Source of the DNA: Enoplolaimus lenunculus
Lineage: Eukaryota > Nematoda > Enoplea > Enoplida > Thoracostomopsidae
NCBI GenBank assembly: GCA_030248215.1
Contig: JASANG010001459.1
Span: 24,367-88,366 of the forward strand
Reading direction: 5' to 3'
Length of the DNA: 64,000 nt
The position numbers and the translations under genes are program-made. Positions 36,359-48,394 of the stretch are shown here, piece by piece (position 1 is the first letter of the stretch; every line of letters begins with the position of its first letter). The notes beneath the pieces were generated by a model, which worked only from the letters and a program-made list of their open reading frames with translations, was not told where the DNA came from and searched no databases.

Positions 36359-36624
36359 GTTATGTACGGCGAAGCACGCCTTGGCTAATATGCTTAATGA
36401 TACGCAGTTGTCAGATGAAAGGCTAAACACTGGAAAATGAATATGGTCCAATGAAAATAAAAATTTCATTTTTGCACTGTATGTATGTGAGTAGACAAGT
36501 TCGACAATGTCGGATGGGGCCCCAGTGTGCACTCTATGTAACGCAGGGGCTCACTGTCAGTCTAGGAAAGAATACGAGCTACAGAACATTTAACTAAGCA
36601 GCTGAAAAAGCAGGCATACAGAGG

Positions 36625-36905
36625 TGGCTCAAACTCTCAGCCTAAGGATTCCGAGGCAAGCGCTCTACCACTGCGCCACGTAGCCCGCCTCCACAACTGC
36701 CGGCAAGCATACTATAAAGTACAAGCACAATGCACTTACATATACTTACAAACAAGCATGTCTCACATTCTTACACGCCCCAATTTTCTGCAGGGGCGTC
36801 CCTTGACCATCCGCGTTATTTTCGACTGGATACCGCGTTCAAAGCGCGGCAATTTACAATTGCGCTCACGGTATTGCCCCCCATGTCAATCTAGTTAGGA
36901 ACTGG
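36625..36905 (-). repeat. tRNA-derived composite SINE, minus orientation
   Basis: Reading the minus strand from 36905: a body block (GACATGGGGG, GCCGCGCTTTGAACGCGG, GGATGGTCAAGGGACG), a CCGGCA-containing tail, then a tRNA-like head GGCTACGTGGCGCAGTGG TAGAGCGC at 36686-36660 with a decayed B box. Same order as in 38587-39060. Confidence 0.75.
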
Positions 36906-37122
36906 GACTTCAGACCTTTTCAACTCCCATTTTCGTCATTTTACAACTCCCACTTTTAGCTATTGTTTAATATTGTAAGGTCCATTTTCATTAGTTCCGG
37001 ATCCCCATTCTCCTTTCCTACTAATTTCAAGGCGCTCTTTCCTGTCAGCACCTCCGTTTCTGCCTAATTATGTCCCTTTGTGCTTATTTTTGCCACATCT
37101 ATATATCTTGTCACGTTGCTGG

Positions 37123-37513
37123 CAGAGTGCAACCGGAATTACAATTTACCGGAACCGGAACCGGAATTTGAAAATTTTACCCGAACCGGAAAGTGAAAAA
37201 TGCATTTCACCAAAAATTTCATTTTAATCTTATTTTTTGCTCTATTATTTGTGAAATAACCTTAGTCGAACATAGATATTTATTTTATTTGTTGTATTTT
37301 AGATTTTCGTCGTCGACTGAAGTGAAATCCACCATCAATGGCTTATATTCGGAATACAAGTGGCTTTCTAAAGAGATTCTTAAAGATTAGCAAAGTTAAA
37401 AAAACGGCCAAATTATAACACCGGAATTTTTAAATCCGGTAAAAATTTACCGGAACCGGAACCGGAAGGTGAAAAAATGCCGGAACCGGAACCGGAATTC
37501 CGGTTGCACCCTG
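37123..37513. mobile_element. hAT-like MITE, GGTGCAACCGGA family (long subfamily)
   Basis: 391 bp; starts CAGAGTGCAACCGGAATT and ends AATTCCGGTTGCACCCTG. Flanked by a perfect 8-bp duplication GTTGCTGG. Dense CCGGAACCGG repeats at both ends. Interior has a 65-codon plus frame (37193-37390; MKNAFHQKFHFN onward) also present in the copy at 50566-50955. Confidence 0.93.
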
Positions 37514-38586
37514 GTTGCTGGGTACCACTAGTTTGTTTGTTTGCTTGCTTGCATTGCCCATAACGAAACTGCTTTCGGGTTATTGAAACAGTACATAGTT
37601 ATGAAGATTAGCTAATCTTATAATGCGCATAAGATACCAGTGCTTGTCGGTTAGCGAATGAGGTGGTGTAGAGCGTTCGTCCATTGTGTCTGACCGATTT
37701 CAACCAAATTTCACATTTCAATTGCCATGACCATAGGCTTTACATGTTCGCATAATTTTCGGCCTCATAGCCTTCACTCAAAGGATACTGGTCAAAAATT
37801 CGGTAATAATAACAACTGAATCAAATCATAATAACGGGTTTTTTCTACTAATTTTCATTGTATTCAAATTCTTTGCCTTAAAACAAGCTAACTGTATTTA
37901 GAGCGCACATATGTATCTCAAAATATATATAGTCAACGTTTCAAAATCGATCAGAATGCAGACTATACCCCTCTTCAAATCGGTCGAAAATCTCCGTTTT
38001 TGACCAGTACACACTTTATACAGAAACCCATGCCTGTATTCCTAGCTATATATCAACTTAAAAAATCATCTAAAATTAAGCATGACACTCAGGCCCGTAG
38101 TCAGTTCACCTTGCTAAGGGATCTAAAAAATTTTCAGAAGGGGCATACAAAGCCTGTTCGTTGGACTTACAAGTGAGCTCTTGAGTTGTTCTGCTTTTAT
38201 GCCTTATATAACAACATCAACAATATATACATGTATCTCGGTTCTTCCATGTTTTTACCGCTTTTTGCATATGAAGGCACTACATAACAATCAGCGTTTT
38301 ACCGATGTGCAGCATCAGCATGAGGTTTTACATGCAGCCATGCATCCAAATATCACATCCCCTGTTTTTTCTATAAAGTCGTGGACGCAAGTAAAAACCT
38401 CATGCTGATGCGAGTGACTTCATATGCGAACGCGGTAACAACATGGAAGAACCGAGATCCACGTATGTATTGTTGAGATTGTTATTCATATGCCAACGCG
38501 GTAACAACATGGAAGAACCGAGATCCACGTATGTATTGTTGAGATTGTTATAACGCATAAAACAGAATTCAGCAGCTGATTGCGAG

Positions 38587-39060
38587 GCGGTGTGGCTCAG
38601 TGGTAACGTGCTGGACTGAGAATCTGTCGACCATGGGACCACGGGTCCGAAACCTCGTAAAACGCCCCTCGTTTCAGCTTCAAGCACTCTGAATAAAAAC
38701 CGTCGTACCCCAGCCGACACGACTTATCACCGTTCCTACCTAGACTGACATGGGGCCACGCCGTGAGAGCAATGCCAAAGTGCCGCGCTTTAAACACGGC
38801 ACGGATTCAGTCGAAATTAGGATGGACGGTTAAGGGACGACCTTGTTGAAAATTTTGCCATGTAGACATGTAAAACTGCTTGTCCGCTACGTGTACATGC
38901 AATATAGTGCAGTGCACTGTATGTATTCTAACCGGCAGCATACGTGCCGACAAATAGTCGATACAATATGCAGTTGGAGAGGCGGGCTACGTGGCGCAGT
39001 GGTAGAGCGCATGTCTTGGAATTCTATCGCCACTAGTTCGAAACCACACGAAACCCGCTT
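38587..39060 (+). repeat. Dimeric tRNA-derived SINE
   Basis: First tRNA-like head: A box TGGCTCAGTGG (38593-38603) and B box GGGTCCGAAACC (38643-38654). A body follows (GACATGGGGCC, GCCGCGCTTTAAACACGG), then a second, different head at 38984: A-box region GTGGCGCAGTGGTAGAGCGC and B box GTTCGAAACC (39036-39045). The order head-body-head recurs partly in 36625-36905. RNA polymerase III promoters of this kind drive SINEs. Confidence 0.8.
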
Positions 39061-39439
39061 TTCTATCTGAAGTCCCGCTTCCTCCAGTGATATATGGATG
39101 CAAGGAAGCAGAATAAACCTCACGATGATGATGCACATTTTTAAAACGCTGCTGCATTTGTAATGCCTTCATATGCAAAAGCGGTAAAAACATGTTAGAA
39201 CCGAGATACATGTATATAAGAGATGCACCTGGGCCTAAGGCCCCGGCACGGACACAGGAGCCGGGACCATCACGTTATTGGCCGGCAACAAAACGCGATC
39301 AGTTTTATTTAGAATCCTTAATTAAGTCAAATGAAAACGAATCCCATAACGCTCGGTTCTCTTTTGAAAAATATAGATCACAAGGCACACCAAATTTCAA
39401 CATTTTTGTTAAGTTTCTTTATTTTATCACTGTCAGCCA

Positions 39440-39560
39440 GCATACAGTAGGAATCGGGACTTCAGACCTTTTAACTAAGCAGCTGGAAGACCGGGCCCAC
39501 ACAGCGGGGATTGAACTAGCGACCTACTTGCCGGCAAGCATACTACAGAGTGCCCCTTGT
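39440..39560 (-). repeat. SINE fragment (tRNA-related)
   Basis: On the minus strand carries a B-box-like GTTCAATCCCCGC within a block containing GCCGGCAAGTAGGTCGC and CCAGCTGCTTAGTTAAAAGG. A shorter version of this last block is at 36575-36600. Confidence 0.55.
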
Positions 39561-39906
39561 ATATATTGCATATGCTCTAGGACAAGCATGTCTCACATGC
39601 GTGAGGCGACATGGCACAGTGCCATGAGATCGATAAGCCTTCTCTCCTTCACCCTTGGATACGGGCCCGCAACATAGCCGTAAAACATGTTGTGCACCAG
39701 CTGCATTGAACTTGACATAACATACAAAATTACATTTGTAGCATAACCTAGCCATGTAGTTATTCGAAAGTAACACTTATTACAAAACACTTTTAGAATG
39801 TACAATACAAAAATACATTTGAAGCAACAACTAACTGAAGAAAACGACTGAACATATAACTTTGGTACCAGCATGTAACTAAAATTCTAAATCCTATGAC
39901 TTTCTT

Positions 39907-40629
39907 GGCCCATGTTACTATAAAGGCCGTCCCAATTGCCCGGGACACAAATATACCCGGAGTGCACACTTATGCGCTCCTGTTTACATATACACAGGCA
40001 GATATATTTACGTAGATATATATATACATATATATGCGTGTATATATGTGTGTATATATGTATATATATGCATATATATATGTATATATATTTATGTGTT
40101 ATATAAGTGTATATATTATATATATACATATATACACACATATATACATATATATACATATACACATATATATAATATATGTATATATATGTTTATATAA
40201 TACATATATACACATATATATTATATATTATACATATATACATCTATATATTATATTATACATATATACATACATCTGTACCATCTGTCCCAACTGTCCC
40301 AACTGTCCCAACTGTTCCATCTGTCCCATCTGCCCCAACTGTCCCATCTGTCCCAACTGTCCCAACTGTCCCATCTGTCCCAGCTGCCCCAACTGTCCCA
40401 ACTGTCCCATCTGCCCCAACTGTCCCATCTGTCCCAACTGTCCCATCTGTCCCAAGTGTCCCAACTGTCCCATCTGTCCCACTTTTTCATCTGTCCCAAC
40501 TGTCCCGCTGTCCCAATTATATTTTTAGAATGTTCTCCTGGTACATTGCTGTCCCGGGAAAATGGGACCGGTACTCCTGGTACATTTCTGTCCCGGGAAA
40601 ATGGGACGGCCTTTAAAGTAACATTGGTC
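39907..40629. mobile_element. hAT-like MITE carrying two satellite expansions
   Basis: 723 bp. Inverted ends GGCCCATGTTAC...AAAGGCCGTCCCA and TGGGACGGCCTTT...GTAACATTGG, about 27 bp. A perfect 8-bp duplication ACTTTCTT lies at 39899-39906 and 40630-40637. Interior: about 260 bp of ATATAC/TATATG repeats (40010-40276), then a 9-bp minisatellite (40278-40515), then two direct copies of a CCTGGTACATT...CTGTCCCGGGAAAATGGGAC block. Open frames here (Cys-Pro-Asn or Trp-Asp-Ser repeats) come from the minisatellite. Confidence 0.93.
40278..40515 (+). repeat. CTGTCCCAA/CTGTCCCAT 9-bp minisatellite
   Basis: About 25 tandem 9-mers alternating CTGTCCCAA and CTGTCCCAT, inside the element 39907-40629. The complement of the same motif recurs at 56403-56735. 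Confidence 0.95.
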
Positions 40630-41774
40630 ACTTTCTTAAATTACATTTGCAAATTTATTAAGCAATGAAAAATTCTGCAGCTTCTAGTCAAGCCAACTAA
40701 AATGAGTGGAGTATCTCCAAGACAGGACCGTCCTATAATTAGCAAAGTTTACGTTAGCATTTGGGTCAATGATATTTAGGCTTAGGTTCTACCAAAGAAC
40801 ACAATTCGTGAATATACTTAAAAATGTTTACTCGTAAATCACTACAAATTTCCCCAAGCTTTCGAATATGCGCGAAATTTGCGTTGGGCTTGGCCTTGCC
40901 CTAACCGGAATGGTCCTTGAGTGCACCCGAAAGTGAAAAACAAACAGTGTATATCCAAGCAGGCATGCAGGATCCAGAGGGGGGCGAGAGGACGTATGAC
41001 CCCGTCAGAATTTTTTGTGATATAAAACATTTACCAGCCCGCCAATGTCATAAATTTCTGGATCAGCCGCTCAAAGCGGGGTATTTATAGCAACAAGTAA
41101 GTTCTTAAGAAATTAAAAATTGAGGTTCGGACGGTAACCCAAAAAAACACAAATTCGACTTCCGAATATCCGAAATAGAAGGTTCACCTACGAATATCCG
41201 GATATCTGGATATCCGGATAAACATAAGGATAATATACGGATATCCGGATAAATAGACATTTTCAATCGTCTCCGGCTCGACTACAGCTGCCCCATTAAT
41301 GTCAATTTATTCATTCTATATTTTGCAGGACTTCAACAGCCGCAAGATGTGAGAAGTATACCGCCTCTTACTAGACATGTTCTATACTCGTTGTCAGAAG
41401 AATTTGCACAACTCAGGAGCAAGATTTTAATTCGGATGGAATACCTTAGAATTTTACCCCTTAGCAAATTTTTCGTACATTACATAGCAGTGCTGTAAAA
41501 AATGTGTTTCATAAACTTTTACCACCCCATTAGCAATTTTGGATCCGTCGCTGTTGACAAAATGTTTCTAACCAAATGCTAACGGAAGCTCATTAACAAA
41601 ACGATATATACTTTGTACTTAAGTATTGGTGCATGGCCGTCCCCTATCCAGAATTCTGGCTACACACCCAATCCACGGTTACACTTACCTGGTTAGCTTC
41701 GCCTCATAAACAACTACAGAAATGATATAGATAACATTCTGTGGCACATGTATAGAACAAGGGCCGAATCGTTT

Positions 41775-42195
41775 TCCTGCGGGGATGTAATATAGCCAGT
41801 TTAAAAGCTTCCGACTAACTCATTTCCTTAGGAATATGCTCATCTTTACGCTTAGGCTTAGGCTTAGCAATTAGGCTCATCCGTATGCTTAGACTTTTAG
41901 GCTTACGAATAGGCACATCTTTACGCTTAGACCTAGGCTTAGGCTTAGGAATAGGCTCATTCTTGCGCTTTGGCTTGGACTTAGGCTTAGGTATGTTTAT
42001 ACAGGCCCGTAGCCAAGTCACTTTACTGGGGCTAAAAATTTTTCAGGAGAGGCATTTAAAGGTTTTCAATAAAGTTACAAGTTGAAAATTTTCTAAGGGG
42101 GCCAAAATTTTTTCATCCTGCCCCCTCCGCCTTGGCTACGGGCCCGTGCTTATACTACTGTTTCGGCCCTGTTCTATTGTTCTATGTACATGGGC
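41775..42195. mobile_element. CTTAGG-rich MITE interrupted by another MITE
   Basis: Host element with several GCTTAGGCTTAGG runs and the family block TGCTTATACTACTG. The block is split by the insert at 42002-42146. Confidence 0.72.
42002..42146. mobile_element. 145-bp hAT-like MITE nested in the CTTAGG element
   Basis: Ends CAGGCCCGTAGCCA and TGGCTACGGGCCCG. Flanked by TGTTTATA (41994-42001) and TGCTTATA (42147-42154), an 8-bp duplication with one mismatch. Fragments of the same family occur at 38092, about 46726-46800 and about 49100-49260. Confidence 0.88.
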
Positions 42196-43358
42196 CGGCC
42201 CGTATTGCTACGCAGCAACCAGCGTAGAGTGGTTGTAAATATGTTTATTTTGGTTTTATTTTTCATTCCACACACGTAGTGTGCCTATGTGTGTTATGTG
42301 TATTAATAAAGCCATACACATAATAACGCATTTGTTTTTCACTGTACGACTTCTTCTACTAGACTACTTTCTGTGTGTTGCACGTAGTATATATTTGTTA
42401 CGTTGCTATAACAATGCTCGGCACAGGTTGTATACTTCTTTTATGCTTTCGATTCAAACTTTCGTCCTTTTCAATTTAGTTTCGGGATTGGGATTGTCGT
42501 TTAGTTACTCCTTCCCACGCTAGTATTAATTTGATTTAGTACAAATGATTCCCTGTCCACAATGTTTATAGTATTATGGCACAGGGAACCCTTCTGCCAA
42601 TAGTTACGATAAACCAGAACCTAATTGTGAACGCAACAGGCGACAAGTTATGGTTTTTCTCGCTTATCCTCCCACCTGATTGCGGTTGCCAAAACATGCT
42701 TGGAACCCAAAAAAGTATTTTTGTCAAAAACATTGACAATTTATATATTATTCGATGCAGCTTTTGCAGCTGAGTCGAATGGTGTTAAATTTTTTGCACT
42801 CAGACCTTTCGCTAACGAGTTATTGTCAAATAACTGATTTGGCGGCTATGTTTTTGTCGACAACTTTATTCGTCGTCCAAAAAGTTGCGTTAATATCACG
42901 TCCAGCGTAATATGATTTACTTTGAAATGCTCTACACATGTTAAGGGTGACTTTCTTAGTGTATTTATATATGTGTATATATGTCGTAGCCCAAACCGTA
43001 ATTATGCCCATTTCGGAATTGTGCTAGTCCAGTCCAGGGCTGAATTACGACTTGAGCTGCGACATATATCTTTATTTCGCTTAAAAAATTTTCATTGCAA
43101 GCTCATTAAAGTGAATGTATGAGCGGAATAATTTTACAACACGGCGAATGAGCCATTAACGGTAGTAAGTGGTGTAGAAAAATATTTAAATTTAAATTAC
43201 AAAACCAACGATTAGAATAATTTTCAAAGCTACCGGTATCGAAACAATTTTCACCCAACTTAGGTGCGCGATATCCGGTGATTCTGAGCGTATTAGCAAT
43301 ACTACAACGCATAGTTACCTTTATAAATTAAGATGAACATATGGCCTTAATCTTAACG

Positions 43359-43768
43359 CAAGGGTGCAAAGCGGAACTGGATTTTACCGGAATCAGAATC
43401 GGGAACAGCAAATTTATACCGGAATTGTAGTTGTAACAGGTCGGACAATTTGTATTGATAAATATGTTAATTTAGAGTGTCTGTTGACTGGCAACAATTT
43501 TCAAAAAGGTTGCATGAACAAATTGGCTATGATTTTTGGTTCTGCAAAGCTAAACTACAATCAATTATTGATAAGTTAACTCATGGAAAGCAATTTAAAA
43601 GATGAATAACATAGAATTTGTAGGCAACGTATCACAACAAGTAAGCTTAAAATTAAAATATCAAAACTCCGATTCCGATTGATTGTGCAATCGTAATAGG
43701 AAGAATTAGGATCGGAAATCGTTCTAAATCGGAATTCTAATCGGAATCGGAATTCTAGTTGCACCCTG
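43359..43768. mobile_element. hAT-like MITE, GGTGCAACCGGA family, diverged copy
   Basis: Starts CAAGGGTGCAAAGCGGA and ends TTCTAGTTGCACCCTG. Right part has GGAATCGGAATTC repeats. Flanks share only TTAAC, so the duplication has decayed. Confidence 0.72.
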
Positions 43769-45111
43769 ATTAACACAGGTAGCGCCAGCTTAACGATTAG
43801 CAAAATTAATAACATAATGTACTAGTTTTGAATAGTAAAACCAGCCAACCAACTGTGCATTTAGGGGTTCAATTTGATTATATTTGCCGTTTTAAAAACA
43901 CGCATTATTTGACATTATCGTGTCTGTGTCACATATCATTCGACGGTCATACTCCATTGGCCTATAATACATATTTATTTATCCCATCCATCCAAATGTT
44001 CAGTTTGAATTTTCCAGTTCTCCGAGCAGCGGCGTAGCCAGAAATTGAGCTTCGGGAGGGTTTAATTTTATGTAAAAGGAAATATTTTCGACCTTTAGAA
44101 TCTAGCTGGTTTTTTGAATAAGCATATACAAACAATACTTTGTCGTGTTTCTTGAGAAAATTCGAGATGGGATACATTTCTCTCTACCCCTGGTCTTGTA
44201 TGTGCCGTTGCTTCGAGGCACACAAACCAGGCGTAAACCAGACTGGATTTTGTGCAAATAATCTCTTTAGGCGCATAAGATGGTTTAATTTTGGTTATAC
44301 GACGAGTCTCTGTGTGTTGCAGTAAAACGTTTAATATATTAAGCCTCGCAGTAAGAAATAATGCATAGCCGAAAGTATAAGAACATTTCTACGAAAGGCA
44401 AGAAACAAAATTTTCTAACATAGAATTCTTATACTGCTGTTGAAGAATTATTTTGATCAGAGATGGTGATAATGTCCGTTGACGACGCGTTATTCGTCAC
44501 CCCTCGCGTTCATGTAGTTTCGGTTCTGGATATATGCATATATTGGAACATGCATTTTAGCTTGATTGCCTTACTGGCAGAGAGGTTTGTTTGCGCAAAA
44601 ATTGTGTTATAGTTTTCGGCAGTGTATTTTGTGATCAAAGTTGTTGTATAACAGCAGAGCGGAAGTATTGATAAGTATAAACCTGAAAAACTAATATATT
44701 ACACTAGCGCCCGAAGCCTGGAATGAAAATGGTGAAAAGGATCTTGCGAAACCGATAGGCACCCAGGCCATGCCGTCCTACATAAATCAAAATTAAAACT
44801 TTATAATATGATTTGGTCCTAAAATTGCGTTTGGTTTCTCCGTTTATCCCTGACGCGGTAGCAATCGCCGAAGGGAGTGACTGAATACTGTAATTATTAA
44901 CCAAATTCTCGAATTCGTGTTGCATGTTACGTAGGTCTATACTATGAAGCTGCTGGCGTTGATTGCAGATATGGAATTTTTGATAAAGGGAGGTAAAATG
45001 TCCTACCGTTTTTCCATAAAATATTATGTTCTGAGGAGACTGACGCCCCCTGTTTGGATCCGCCACTGATTCATGTATTTAATGTACTGTCACGGTTGTT
45101 AGATTATTAAT

Positions 45112-45420
45112 TATTTTGAAATTTTGCCGATGCCGATTCCAACTTTAGTACACCATGCTTAATGAACAGATAGGATGCTGCATTACATCATTATATAAAG
45201 AGTTAAACTCATAAACGATTATAATTTTAGACGAACGGCTCATTTCAATTAATTTTTTCAAACACAAACGCAAGAAAGATTTCAGCTTTGCTCACCAGTC
45301 ATTGTGATATGCGCTCACAATTGAAATTGATAGCATTCAAACTGACTGTGCCGATGCCTATACTGACGAAAACTGACGATTATTACCGAAGGCCGATGCC
45401 GATTAATCGCCACATCCCTA
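45112..45420. mobile_element. GTGCCGAT-family MITE, left end missing
   Basis: Shares the interior block CCAACTTTAGTACACCATGC with 14529-14939 and 47059-47403 and ends CGCCACATCCCTA, but lacks the left terminal repeat. Confidence 0.75.
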
Positions 45421-47058
45421 AATAATAGTTTAGCATTCAAAGTCCTAGGAGGTTAAACAACACTTTTCTACTATATTTTCAACGAAGAGATTACACGGTT
45501 GTGTTTCGTTATTTTTGTTATATCTTTCTTTGAGAAAGGCTGCGGCCCCCGTCCCAGGATCCCCGCCGCAATTGTAATAGACGCTAAGTAAGATACTAAA
45601 GGTTGTAAGTAATTTTCGCTGTGCAATAATGAATTACTTAGTATGAGAGGGTTTTGAAGGCGACAGCCATTTATCATGCTCGGTTTCTTTTCAAATTGAG
45701 CGATTGAGAAATGCGAACGCCCCCTCCTCATGAACCAATTACTGCTTTGTAGCAAAATTTACGATCATAAGTGAACATGTGCCATCCACGATTCAGTTAT
45801 GTGGGTACAAGTAAAAAAAGTGCCCCTTATAACTGCTATATATTACATAAAATGCGGGTCTGTTCCGTTATCCCCCGGCCCGCGTTTGCCCAGAAATGGT
45901 TCGATTTTGAAAATTTTTGCATATTTGATTTTCTCACGACCTCGTCTGATCATTCCACGCCTTAAATTTTAATTTTTGAAAAATTATATTTTTAAGGTCC
46001 CCAAGGGATGTCTAAGTGTTGGACAAATTATGTACCATTCGATGCAGTCTGCGGAGCTGAGTTCAATGGCGTTAAATTTTTCGCAATCAGACGATTGGTT
46101 AACGAATAATGGTCAAATGTGCGATTTGGCGCCGACCCAAATCACGTGATCCCGCAATTTTTCATTACACAAACGCTGCAGTTGTTCTAGATAATGTGAA
46201 AATTGCGAATTATAAATTACGTAGCAGTTTGTTATGACACATTGGCTGAGTCTCTGAAATCCTACTTCTGTACAATTTATCTATTAAGCAATTACTTAAC
46301 CGCTTCAGACTTTCTGAAAGCGTACTTAAGTTAAGTATATATACCCACTTAATCGCTCACCAAAATAAATGAGTTGCGAAAGCCTATTTTACCACGGTTC
46401 ATATTATTAAGAGCCGTGTTATAACCAATTTTTATAGTACTCAAAGGATCATGCTGTGCAATGGGGTCGAACCTGAAATTTACATTTCTTTGCCGGAATG
46501 GAATGGGTATGAGCATATATGTTGGCACAGATCGGTTTGGAAAAACTCCAAAACATTACACTAAGTTTTCTCGAGTAGTATCAAGCGATAAGGTAACAAG
46601 TAGTTCCCTCTTGTTAGCTGAAGGACGGAAAAGTTGACTGGATCCGCAGGCTGGGTATACAAGAGATTGGTGTTTATAAAGCCATTTTAGAAATGGCGTG
46701 ACGGGAGTTCTCTGGTTTTACAAGTGGGGCTTAAATTTTTCTGGGGGTGCAAAAATTTATAGGTCTGAGCAACCAATTCCCCTCTCTGTTGCGGGCCCGT
46801 GCTAATCAGTCAAGGTTATTCAACCAGATTATTCGTTGTGGGACCGTGGTACACGTCAGTTGTACCACTGCTTATTGTCCTTCCGATCGCGTTGCTAAGC
46901 TTGCTTCAAGCGTGCGGTGCACTCGGATGGTCTCGTGCACGCACTCGCTTCACTTCGTTCAGCAGCGTGCGTTCATATCTAAAGGAACGCAGAGCCGTAC
47001 TACAACTACAACTATTACTTGTAGACTCATAGCATAGTACCTGGACGTTACTTAGTAT

Positions 47059-47403
47059 TAGGGATGTGCCGATACCAAAATTTTTGCCGATGTCGATTCT
47101 TATTTTGAAATTTTGCTGATGCCGATGATAATTGCAACTTTAGTACACCATGCTTAATAAACAAATAGGATACTACATTGAATCATTATGCGAAGACTTA
47201 AACCCTAACCATCACAAACGATTATAATTTTAGACGAACGGTCCGTTTCAATTAATTTTTCCAAACACAAACGCAACAAAGATATGAATTTTCGTGTCCG
47301 GACTCACTGATATGCGCCCACAAACGAAATTGATAGCATTCAAACGGACTGTTATGTGCAAAAAGTATCGGCAAAGAATGGGCAATTAATCGGCACATTC
47401 CTA
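47059..47403. mobile_element. GTGCCGAT-family hAT-like MITE
   Basis: 345 bp with 15-bp ends TAGGGATGTGCCGAT and ATCGGCACATTCCTA and a perfect 8-bp duplication CTTAGTAT (47051-47058, 47404-47411). Confidence 0.93.
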
Positions 47404-47898
47404 CTTAGTATCGAGAAAATGTGTAGCTTTTTTCTTACAGGCACTGGCCCACAATTATATAGCAGTTGTTTGTTATAAAACCGAGACATAAGTAAGCACT
47501 TAAGCAAAACTTAAGTAAATACTTAAATAAGTTATTAGAACCCTCCTCGAAGACTGTCTGTATATAATTTCAATTGAACTTTTAAAGTGTTAGACAAATT
47601 AATGTCTGATATTTTAGTCTATGTATTGTGGAATCATTATCACAAATGCAAGAGATTATTGTCGCCGCTCTCGCAGGGAATTGCATGGTTGAAACGTCAT
47701 TCTGTTTAATGATATCAGTTTATTACAACTAACGACTTCACATTATTTATAGACTAAAATGACTTTTGGATTTGTTTGGTTTTATTTTTTTGGTAACTGG
47801 TTTATACGCGTTACTTGATTGCCAGAGCGATTTTTAGGCGGCGTCTCATATAGGCCTAAAATCAAAACATGGCAATTCCGATTCCGACTGATTGTGTA

Positions 47899-47976
47899 AT
47901 CGGAATCGGAACTCGTCTTGAATCGGAATTCAAATCGGAATCGGAATTCCGATTCAAAACGAGTTCCGATTCCGAT
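47899..47976. repeat. Short palindrome of GGAATCGG repeats
   Basis: Arms of about 35 bp: AATCGGAATCGGAACTCG near the left and CGAGTTCCGATTCCGAT near the right, meeting around GGAATTC. Likely the fused ends of CCGGAA-type MITEs. Confidence 0.75.
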
Positions 47977-48394
47977 AGGCCGAACTGTTCCGGGTGAGAC
48001 GTAATTTTTTTGCGTTGATGAGGGGAGCTGACCATGTCCATAGCCAGCTCAGCATTAGCATATTGGGGCCAAACAACTGTAAGAAGGCCAAGTGGTAGTT
48101 TCACGTAAGTAATTACGAGCGCTGCTAAAATATTTCCGATTTTCTAAACGTGGACAGTAAGAACTTGTGTCCTACTTGATGGCTTGGCGGTGCCAAAACT
48201 AAAACCGCTAGCTAAATTAGTTTGAGCATTGAAATAACTAAAAATGAAAGTTTCCGTTACCAAATTGTTAAAATATAATTTTTCTTTCAGTGTTTTTAAA
48301 GGTTATCATTATTTACATTTATTCGTATGCCAAGCGGTCCAGTTACGGAAGTGGAATAAATATATACGTAACAATTCAGGATACGATATATATA

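Larger units (their letters stand above)
36906..48394. other. Intergenic stretch between COG1 and BABAM1
   Basis: No exon seen. Contains the MITE 37123-37513, SINE 38587-39060 and relatives, the 723-bp element 39907-40629, MITE mosaics 41775-42195 and 43359-43768, transposon debris 44035-45070, GTGCCGAT copies 45112-45420 and 47059-47403, and a palindrome 47899-47976. Open frames here lie in repeats or AT-rich DNA. Confidence 0.6.

Noticed and set aside
38984-39060. tRNA gene
   Set aside because: A and B boxes are present but the cloverleaf arms do not pair and the unit is part of a repeated SINE.
40278-40515. CRISPR-like regular repeat spacing
   Set aside because: It is a continuous 9-bp minisatellite without spacers, in a eukaryotic MITE.
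40034-40631. Overlapping frames rich in Cys-Pro-Asn, Val-Pro or Trp-Asp-Ser
   Set aside because: Products of the TA-rich and CTGTCCC satellites read in several frames.
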